From: Brevibacillus fortis
GTDB taxonomy: Bacteria; Bacillota; Bacilli; Brevibacillales; Brevibacillaceae
Reading direction: 5' to 3'
Assembly (NCBI RefSeq): GCF_003013395.1
Contig: NZ_PXZM01000006.1
Location: 1-64,000 of the forward strand
Length of the DNA stretch: 64,000 nucleotides
Below the pieces are notes generated by a model. It had not been told where the DNA came from. It searched no databases and saw nothing but the letters and a program-made list of their open reading frames with translations. Position 1 is the stretch's first letter. Every line of letters starts with the position of its first letter. The position numbers and the translations under genes were made by a program. Positions 58,276 to 64,000 of this stretch are shown in pieces.

Positions 58276-59595
58276 ATGGCAATTTGGGGAAGCTTGTTTA
58301 ATTTGGTCTTGGTCATGATCCTCGTACTCCTGAATGGGTTCTTTGTTGCGACCGAATTCGCGATTGTAAAAGTAAGGGAATCGCGCATTACCCAGCTCGC
58401 TGCGGAAGGAAACCAGCGTGCTGGTGACGTGGAGAGGGTCCTGCACAATTTGGATGCTTATCTCTCCGCTTGCCAACTAGGGATCACACTGGCTTCATTA
58501 GGGCTTGGTTGGCTGGGAGAGCCTGCCATCGCACATCTCTTGCATCCTGTATTTCGCTATTTCCAATTAAATGAAACGTTCGTTACCAGTATTTCCTTTA
58601 TTATCGCTTTTTCACTGATTACGTTTTTACATATCGTGTTGGGGGAGCTGGCTCCTAAGACACTGGCTATTCAATACTCCGAAAAAGTGGTACTTGCGGT
58701 TGCCAAGCCGATCCAACTCTTTTACAAAATCATGTATCCCTTTATCCAAATGCTGAACTGGGCAGCGAGTCGTTTTCTTGCACTCTTTCATATATCCTTG
58801 GAGCCGCATCAGGAAGCACATACGGAAGAAGAAATTCGCATTCTCGTCAATGAAAGTCATAAAAGCGGCTTGATTGATCAAACCGAACTGATGTTGGTCG
58901 ATAATATTTTTGATTTCTCGGAGACGATGGCAAGAGAAATCATGGTTCCGCGTACGGATATGGTTGTCTTGAACCTGCGCGACCCCTTTGACGAGAACGT
59001 CAAGCATGTCCAAAACGGACGGTTTACCCGCTATCCGGTAGTGGATGGTGACAAGGACCATGTTGTGGGGAGCTTGCACATCAAGGATATGCTCACAGGG
59101 CTTTTGGAAGGAGAGAGCAATGATCTTCAGACATTCATGCGTCCTATTTTGACTGTACCGGAGACGATCTCGATCAGCCGGTTGTTGACCATGCTGCAAA
59201 AACAACGAGGGCAAATGGCGATTATCATTGACGAGTATGGGGGCACTGCCGGCCTGGTGACCCTCGAAGATATAATGGAAGAAATTGTTGGTGACATTCA
59301 GGACGAGTTCGATGACGAGCGCCCAGAGGTGGAGCGCAGTGACGGTATGCTGTCATTGGACGGGCGTATGCTACTGGAAGAAGTCGGCGATTATTTGGAA
59401 ATCGATTTGGAGTCGAGCGATGTAGATACGCTTGCAGGCTGGATTTACATGCAAATCGACCATCCGCCGCGCGTGGGTGATCGGGTAAAAGAGGGGAAGT
59501 ACGAATTTGTGGTGGGAGAGGTCGACCATTACAGAATCACGAGGGTATATGTAAACAAAATCGGCAAAGCAGAAGAAGAGATCAGTTCCACGTAA
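58276..59595 (+). CDS. CNNM/CBS-domain transporter (HlyC/CorC family)
   Basis: A 439-residue membrane protein of the CNNM/CorC group, implicated in Mg2+ or Co2+ movement. The N-terminal DUF21 membrane domain (about 1-195; LNGFFVATEFAIVKVRESRITQLAAEGN, LGITLASLGLGWLGEPAIA) has four segments. Two CBS domains follow (MVPRTDMVVLNLRDPFDENVK; TFMRPILTVPETISISRLLTMLQKQRGQMAIIIDEYGGTAGLVTLEDIMEEIVGDIQDEFD) and then a CorC_HlyC domain (about 345-425). Start ATG at 58276 has GGGAGC very close; ATG 58252 is an alternative. Confidence 0.92.
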   Translation: MAIWGSLFNLVLVMILVLLNGFFVATEFAIVKVRESRITQLAAEGNQRAGDVERVLHNLDAYLSACQLGITLASLGLGWLGEPAIAHLLHPVFRYFQLNETFVTSISFIIAFSLITFLHIVLGELAPKTLAIQYSEKVVLAVAKPIQLFYKIMYPFIQMLNWAASRFLALFHISLEPHQEAHTEEEIRILVNESHKSGLIDQTELMLVDNIFDFSETMAREIMVPRTDMVVLNLRDPFDENVKHVQNGRFTRYPVVDGDKDHVVGSLHIKDMLTGLLEGESNDLQTFMRPILTVPETISISRLLTMLQKQRGQMAIIIDEYGGTAGLVTLEDIMEEIVGDIQDEFDDERPEVERSDGMLSLDGRMLLEEVGDYLEIDLESSDVDTLAGWIYMQIDHPPRVGDRVKEGKYEFVVGEVDHYRITRVYVNKIGKAEEEISST

Positions 59596-59633
59596 GAGAG
59601 GAAAGGGGGGCTTCTCAATGCGTAATAATATGC

Positions 59634-59639
59634 TATAAT
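59634..59639 (+). promoter_or_regulatory. extended -10 promoter of the ABC importer operon
   Basis: TATAAT at 59634-59639, preceded by TG one base before (TGCTATAAT), the extended -10 pattern; a poor -35 (CTTCTC at 59611). A hairpin CCTAATTGC (59669-59677) / GCGATTAGG (59683-59691) lies in the leader and may be regulatory. No T-box or known riboswitch is seen. Confidence 0.6.
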
Positions 59640-59728
59640 GGGACACAAGTTGCATAGACAGCAATGAACCTAATTGCTTAGGGCGATTAGGAGCAGCGAA
59701 AGAGCAGAGACTAGAGGAGGAAGTACAG

Positions 59729-60733
59729 ATGAGACGAGCAGTCAGTATGGTACTGACCGCATTGCTTGCGTTTTCTTTGGCAGCATGTGGCAATGAAACA
59801 GGTGGAAAAACAGAGACAGCAGCAACGACAGGCCAAGGGCAAACAGTGAAGCTAGGGCTGACACAATTCGTGGAGCACCCTGCACTGGATGCGATTCATA
59901 AAGGGATTTTGGATGGTCTGAAAGATGCTGGCTACGAAGAGGGCAAGAACTTGGAGGTAGACTCCCAGAATGCCCATGGCGACATGAACAATACGGTCTC
60001 GATCGCACAGAAGTATGCCGGAGATAAAAAGGATATTGTCGTAGCGATTGCGACACCATCTGCTCAGGCTGCAGCCAAGGCGATTGCTGACAGCCCTGTT
60101 ATTTTCAGTTCCGTAACAGACCCACTCTCGGCTCAACTGGTCGGCAGTCTGGAGAAGCCAGACAAAAATGTGACCGGGACGTCCGATAAAGTATCGATGG
60201 AACAACAATTGAAGCTGGTGAAAACCTTCCTGCCTGAGCTTAAAAAGCTCGGTGTGATCTATACGACCTCCGAAATTAACTCAGAGGTACAGGTCAAGGA
60301 ATTGGAAGACGCAGCGCACAAAGAAGGCGTAGAAATTATCAAGGCAGGCATTTCGCAGCTATCCGAAGTGCAGCTGGCAGCTCAAGGGCTTGCTAGTAAA
60401 GCAGATGCCATTATTATCCCAATTGACAACACCGTCGTATCCTCGTTTGAAGCGGTACTCGGAGCAGCAGAGGAAAACAAAATCCCTGTCTTTGCTTCTG
60501 ATACCGATACAGTGAAGCGTGGAGCGGTCGCTACTTATGGGATTGATTACTACCAAATCGGTAAACAAACAGGCGATATGGCTGCCCGTATCTTAAAAGG
60601 GCAAAGTGTTGCTGATACTCCTGTAGAGATTTCGAAACAAGCTGATTTGTATATCAATGAAACAGCTGCTGCAAAGTTTGGGCTCACTATTTCTGAGGCA
60701 CTCAAACAACAGGCGAAAGAAATCATCAAGTAA
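59729..60733 (+). CDS. ABC transporter substrate-binding lipoprotein (TrpX-like), first copy
   Basis: A 334-residue lipoprotein with signal peptide and lipobox SLAACGNE (Cys near 20). The mature part is of the ABC_sub_bind family (PF04392-type, as in TrpX systems): LGLTQFVEHPALDAIHKGILDGLKDAGYEEGKNLEV, then PVIFSSVTDPLSAQLVGSLEKPDKNVTGTSDKVSMEQQLKL and YGIDYYQIGKQTGDMAARILKGQ. Predicted ligand: an aromatic or other amino acid (inference). Followed by a hairpin and by a second, paralogous binding protein gene. Confidence 0.92.
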   Translation: MRRAVSMVLTALLAFSLAACGNETGGKTETAATTGQGQTVKLGLTQFVEHPALDAIHKGILDGLKDAGYEEGKNLEVDSQNAHGDMNNTVSIAQKYAGDKKDIVVAIATPSAQAAAKAIADSPVIFSSVTDPLSAQLVGSLEKPDKNVTGTSDKVSMEQQLKLVKTFLPELKKLGVIYTTSEINSEVQVKELEDAAHKEGVEIIKAGISQLSEVQLAAQGLASKADAIIIPIDNTVVSSFEAVLGAAEENKIPVFASDTDTVKRGAVATYGIDYYQIGKQTGDMAARILKGQSVADTPVEISKQADLYINETAAAKFGLTISEALKQQAKEIIK

Positions 60734-60758
60734 AAAGAGAGCGTCATGCTCTCTTTTT
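60732..60758 (+). terminator. hairpin between the two binding-protein genes
   Basis: AAAGAGAGC pairs with GCTCTCTTT around GTCAT, followed by TT. It probably stops or reduces transcription after the first binding protein gene, giving different expression of the two. Confidence 0.8.
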
Positions 60759-60824
60759 ATTCTTTTAAAACGGTTTTATCCATGTTAAACTGTAGAAAAA
60801 AATTCACGAGGGGGAATTCACCAA

Positions 60825-61880
60825 ATGTTCAAACAAAAGAAGAGTATTAAAATTTTTCAGAGTTTTTTATTTCCTTTATTGCTTTTGTCTGTTACCGCTT
60901 GTGGACAGCAAAGCGCTACCCCTGCAAACAATTCCACCCCAGCCCCTTCAAACACGACGGCACCTGCTCCGTCTACTGAAACCAAGCAGCTGACAATTGG
61001 AATTGCCCAATTCGTTGAACACCCTGCATTGGATGCAGCAAGAGAGGGCTTTATCAGTCAACTGGCTAAAAACGGCTACGAAAATGACAAGCAAGTAAAA
61101 ATCAATGTGCAATCCGCTCAGGCGAGCATGGATACAGCGATTCAGATTGCTCAAAAATTTGAGGCTGACAAAGTAGATTTGGTGTTGGCCATTGCGACTC
61201 CAACGGCACAAGCTGCCGCACAAACCAGTAAAGAAATTCCGATCCTGTTTACTGCGGTAACGGATCCGGTACAAGCTGGTCTGGTTGCAGCGATGGACAA
61301 GCCAGGTGCGAACGTAACAGGCACATCGGATATGAACCCTGTCGAGGAGCAATTGAAGTTGATCAAAGAATTGAAAGCTGATGCGAAATCAGTTGGAATC
61401 ATTTATAGTTCTGGTGAAGTCAACTCCAAAGTACAGGTGGATGCGGCAAAAGCTGTAGCCAGCAAGCTTGGTTTAGAAATTAAAGAAGCAGCGATTACGA
61501 GCGCAACAGAAGTGAAGCAAGCAGCTGAGTCCATGGTGGGCAAAGTAGATGCTTTCTACGTACCGACTGACAATATGGTTGTATCTTCGATTGCAGCAGT
61601 TATCGGTGTAGCCGAGGCACAAAAAATTCCGGTAATCGCAGGTGAAGAAAACTCTGTGAAGAGCGGAGCGATTGCCACTTACGGGATTGACTACACGAAG
61701 CTGGGCGAGCAAACAGCTGATATGGCAGCAAAAATCCTGAAGGGTGAAGCGAAGCCAGCAGATATGGCTGTTGAAGTGCAAGCAGATATGAAGCTCGTAT
61801 TGAATAAGAAAGCAGCGGAAAAAATGGGTGTGACGATTCCGCAAGCCATGCTCGACCGTGCTGGACAAGTGATCGAGTAA
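60825..61880 (+). CDS. ABC transporter substrate-binding lipoprotein (TrpX-like), second copy
   Basis: A 351-residue lipoprotein with lipobox SVTACGQQ (Cys near 27) and a Pro/Thr/Ser-rich linker. It is a clear paralogue of the upstream gene: QFVEHPALDAAREGFISQLAKNGYENDKQVKINVQ, then PILFTAVTDPVQAGLVAAMDKPGANVTGTSD, and YGIDYTKLGEQTADMAAKILKGE. It lies 28 nt before the permease gene. The two may differ in ligand. Confidence 0.92.
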   Translation: MFKQKKSIKIFQSFLFPLLLLSVTACGQQSATPANNSTPAPSNTTAPAPSTETKQLTIGIAQFVEHPALDAAREGFISQLAKNGYENDKQVKINVQSAQASMDTAIQIAQKFEADKVDLVLAIATPTAQAAAQTSKEIPILFTAVTDPVQAGLVAAMDKPGANVTGTSDMNPVEEQLKLIKELKADAKSVGIIYSSGEVNSKVQVDAAKAVASKLGLEIKEAAITSATEVKQAAESMVGKVDAFYVPTDNMVVSSIAAVIGVAEAQKIPVIAGEENSVKSGAIATYGIDYTKLGEQTADMAAKILKGEAKPADMAVEVQADMKLVLNKKAAEKMGVTIPQAMLDRAGQVIE

Positions 61881-61908
61881 TAAATGCAGTAATTGGAGGA
61901 TTTCTTCT

Positions 61909-62844
61909 ATGAATCAACTGGCAATAATGGGAGCCATTGAGCAAGGTTTACTTTTTGGTATCTTGGCTCTCGGTGTATATCTGACCTTCCGCATTCTAAA
62001 CGTTCCTGACTTGACCGTAGATGGTAGTTTTGCCTTGGGAGGCGCTATCGCAGCTAAGTTCATTATCGATGGAACCAATCCGTTCTTGGCTACACTGCTG
62101 GCGTTCATTGTAGGTGGCTTGGCTGGAGCTTTTACTGGCGTCTTGCATACCAAAGGAAAGATTAACGCACTTTTGGCGGGGATCTTGACGATGATCGCCT
62201 TGTACTCGATCAATTTGCGTGTCATGGGAAAAGCGAATCTGCCTCTTTTGCGGGAGGATACCTTGTTCACTTATGTGAAGGATATGGGCATTCCGAACCT
62301 GGCCGTAGGTGGAGTTACCTTGCTGTCTGGAGTAGCTATCGTCTTTATCGTAGGTGTTATGGTGTTGAAGCTCATCATTGACTGGTTCCTGCATACGGAT
62401 ATGGGTCTTGATTTGCGCGCGACAGGTGACAACTCGAAGATGATCCGCAGCTTTGGGGTAAACACGGATTCGACAACAATCATCGGTTTGGCTCTCTCCA
62501 ATGGTTTAGTAGCTCTAGCTGGTGCGTGGGTAGCCCAATACCAAGGCTTTGCGGATGTAGGAATGGGGATCGGGATGATCGTCATCGGTCTGGCTTCCGT
62601 TATTGTCGGGGAAGTTCTGTTTGGCAGCTCTTCGATTTTCCGAGTGACGCTCGCTGTCATTCTCGGCTCGATCGTGTACCGCTTGGTCATCGCCATCGCG
62701 TTGGATCAGGGACTCAATCCTTCTGACATGAAGCTGATCACTGCCCTGATTGTTATCTTTGCACTGACTGTCCCGACTGTGGCAAAAGGCATCTGGAAAA
62801 AGCAAGCGGTACGCACGGCAAGGGGAGGAAGCAGCGATGCTTAA
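61909..62844 (+). CDS. ABC transporter permease (TrpY-like)
   Basis: A 311-residue membrane protein with about eight to nine segments of the branched-chain-amino-acid permease type (BPD_transp_2). Recognisable stretches: LTFRILNVPDLTVDGSFALGGAIAAK, GVLHTKGKINALLAGILTMIALYSINLRVMGKAN, and GLDLRATGDNSKMIRSFGVNTDSTTIIGLALSNGLVALAGAWVAQYQGFADVGMGIGM. It forms the membrane pore for both upstream binding proteins. It overlaps the ATPase gene by 8 nt. Confidence 0.93.
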   Translation: MNQLAIMGAIEQGLLFGILALGVYLTFRILNVPDLTVDGSFALGGAIAAKFIIDGTNPFLATLLAFIVGGLAGAFTGVLHTKGKINALLAGILTMIALYSINLRVMGKANLPLLREDTLFTYVKDMGIPNLAVGGVTLLSGVAIVFIVGVMVLKLIIDWFLHTDMGLDLRATGDNSKMIRSFGVNTDSTTIIGLALSNGLVALAGAWVAQYQGFADVGMGIGMIVIGLASVIVGEVLFGSSSIFRVTLAVILGSIVYRLVIAIALDQGLNPSDMKLITALIVIFALTVPTVAKGIWKKQAVRTARGGSSDA

Positions 62845-63634
62845 TATTACAAACGTCAACAAAGTATTCAACGCAGGAACCGTGAATGAAAAGATCGCGC
62901 TTCGAAACGTCAATCTACATGTGAAGAAAGGAGAGTTCATCACCGTTATCGGTAGTAATGGTGCCGGTAAATCGACGATGATGAACATGATCTCCGGTGG
63001 ACTGACGCCAGATGAGGGCAGCATTAAGATTGACGGCAAAGATGTCACGCGCTTGGCGGAACACCAACGCGCAGGTCTGATTGGTCGAGTGTTTCAGGAT
63101 CCAATGGCAGGTACAGCGCCGAACATGACGATTGAGGAAAATCTGGCAATCGCTTTGGGGCGGGGAAAACGCCGTACACTTGGATTTGGGGTGAACAACC
63201 AGAAGCGCGAGCTGTTCCGCGAGCAGCTCAAGCAGTTGGATCAAGGACTGGAAAACCGCCTGAAGACCAAGGTAGGCTTCCTCTCAGGTGGACAGCGTCA
63301 AGCGCTGAGCCTGTTGATGGCTACCTTCACAGAGCCGAAGATTTTGCTCCTCGATGAACATACAGCAGCGCTTGACCCGAAACGTGCGCAGCTAATCGTA
63401 GAATTAACAGAAAAAATCGTGGAGCGCTATAAACTCACGACGATCATGGTCACGCATAATATGGAACAAGCGTTGAACATGGGCAATCGTCTGTTGATGC
63501 TCCACGATGGGGGAATCATCCTCGACATTCCGGATGAGAAAAAACGGACGATGAAACCGCAGGATCTGCTTCGTGCCTTCGAAACAGCCCGCGGTGGAGA
63601 AAGCTTCAGTGAGGATCGCTTCTTGTTAACCTAA
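62837..63634 (+). CDS. ABC transporter ATP-binding protein (TrpZ-like)
   Basis: A 265-residue ATPase. Walker A GSNGAGKSTMMNMISGG near residue 40, Q-loop VFQDPMAGTAPNM, signature VGFLSGGQRQALSLLMA, Walker B ILLLDEHTAALDP, switch His in MVTHNMEQAL. It energises the importer encoded upstream and overlaps the permease gene by 8 nt. In Walker B the usual DEPT is DEHT, as is common in this family. Confidence 0.93.
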   Translation: MLNITNVNKVFNAGTVNEKIALRNVNLHVKKGEFITVIGSNGAGKSTMMNMISGGLTPDEGSIKIDGKDVTRLAEHQRAGLIGRVFQDPMAGTAPNMTIEENLAIALGRGKRRTLGFGVNNQKRELFREQLKQLDQGLENRLKTKVGFLSGGQRQALSLLMATFTEPKILLLDEHTAALDPKRAQLIVELTEKIVERYKLTTIMVTHNMEQALNMGNRLLMLHDGGIILDIPDEKKRTMKPQDLLRAFETARGGESFSEDRFLLT

Positions 63635-63644
63635 TCGGATCGAA

Positions 63645-64000
63645 TCAGCCTTCCTGTTCAAGCGGGGAGGCTTTTTCGTTGTTGGAAAGATACGCGTACA
63701 TGAATCCGGCACCGATCAAGAGGATGCCTGCGACAATGGTGAAAAGCATCGTGCCGCCATAATGCAGCAAGACGAGGCTGCCCAGGTACGGTCCGCAAGT
63801 GCGGGAGATATCCCAGTGTGTTCCCGTGATCGCGAAGTACCGCCCGCGCATCGTGACAGGTGATATCCGTGTGACGAAGGTCATCAACTGAGTCAGACCA
63901 ATACTCTCTCCGATGACGAGCAACACTTGCAGGGCGAGAAGGACAGGTACACTGTCAATGAAGGCATAGCCCAATGCAACGATGAGGAAACAAATGTACG
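63645..64000 (-). CDS. MFS transporter, partial (runs off the window)
   Basis: The C-terminal part of a major facilitator transporter; the 5' end lies beyond base 64000. Visible: about three membrane segments, LLALQVLLVIGESIGLTQLMTFVTRISPVTMRGRYFAITGTHWDISRTCGPYLGSLVLLHYGGTMLFTIVAGILLIGAGFMYAYLS and a charged tail. It is related to the MFS gene at 47934 in the MRG-Y and HYGGT-LF-IV region. Its 3' end overlaps the terminator hairpin of the ABC operon (GCCTTCC/GGGGAGGC, 63648-63677). Confidence 0.8.
   Translation of the reverse strand, partial: YICFLIVALGYAFIDSVPVLLALQVLLVIGESIGLTQLMTFVTRISPVTMRGRYFAITGTHWDISRTCGPYLGSLVLLHYGGTMLFTIVAGILLIGAGFMYAYLSNNEKASPLEQEG
63648..63677 (+). terminator. terminator of the ABC importer operon
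   Basis: GCCTTCC pairs with GGGGAGGC (G-T pairs) around TGTTCAAGC, followed by TTTTTC. It lies inside the 3' end of the convergent MFS gene. Confidence 0.65.

Noticed and set aside
59640-59728. T-box for tryptophan before the TrpX-like genes
   Set aside because: The leader is under 90 nt and has no TGG-containing specifier loop or GGGTGGNACCGCG antiterminator.

Overview
The window looks like a chromosomal segment of an endospore-forming, S-layer-type member of the Bacillales, most likely Brevibacillus or a close relative. The evidence is a large tRNA cluster, an alpha/beta-type SASP gene, spoVA genes, sleB, ytfI-gerW, an SLH-3D wall protein, pycA and yhaM. The genus call is inference from gene content and order. 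I see no prophage, CRISPR array, rRNA gene or intact insertion sequence.

Layout. (1) 68-1766: fifteen tRNA genes on the plus strand (Asn, Thr, Glu, Val, fMet, Asp, Thr, Tyr, Lys, Leu, Gly, Arg, Pro, Leu, Gly), closed by a strong terminator. Just downstream is a compact candidate small RNA (about 1916-1997). (2) 2022-12516: a spore-biased block. It holds an orphan sporulation-type histidine kinase, a TerC-like membrane protein, a YkoP/glycosyltransferase pair, an SASP gene with a good sigma-G promoter, and an operon DUF1657 / DUF421-DUF1657 fusion / spoVAC / spoVAD / spoVAE resembling the spoVA2mob type. SleB, an SLH-3D hydrolase and ytfI-gerW follow. (3) 12586-20649: a hypothetical gene and pycA on the minus strand, then a cyclotransferase, thiol peroxidase, and a TetR/metallo-hydrolase pair with three tandem operator copies in its promoter. 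(4) 20699-25108: an RluD-type pseudouridine synthase, then a FAH / homogentisate dioxygenase / flavin reductase operon with a cre-like box, then pspC. (5) 25131-25700: a small accessory patch bounded by related hairpin repeats. (6) 25820-34xxx region: TetR-LLM oxidoreductase, map, nadE, metallo-hydrolase, DedA, YkvA, yhaM and a YcdB/C-domain secreted protein. (7) 35351-38769: an uncharacterised three-gene locus ending in a SEC-C protein with an integrase-SAM-like region. (8) 38848-53449: fosmidomycin-type exporter, PfkB kinase, a tiny possible spore protein, an LCP enzyme, a dienoyl-CoA-reductase-type enzyme with a FadR-like operator, ytnP, an MFS transporter, SGNH hydrolase, an ABC exporter and a GNAT gene with a possible ATC start. 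(9) 53496-58134 (minus): DUF1835 protein, anti-sigma/ECF sigma pair with its own ECF promoter, and an XPB helicase. (10) 58276-64000: a CNNM/CBS protein, a TrpXYZ-like ABC importer with two tandem binding proteins, and the 3' part of an MFS gene running off the window.

How the genes work together. The spore block covers DNA protection (SASP), dipicolinic acid channel proteins (SpoVA), cortex lysis (SleB) and germination-related GerW, with YkoP, the glycosyltransferase and the kinase plausibly belonging to the same developmental programme. The remaining operons are mostly housekeeping (pycA, map, nadE, yhaM) mixed with locally regulated catabolic, stress and transport functions. Several regulatory sites are readable directly: sigma-G, ECF, TetR-type, FadR-type and CcpA-type.
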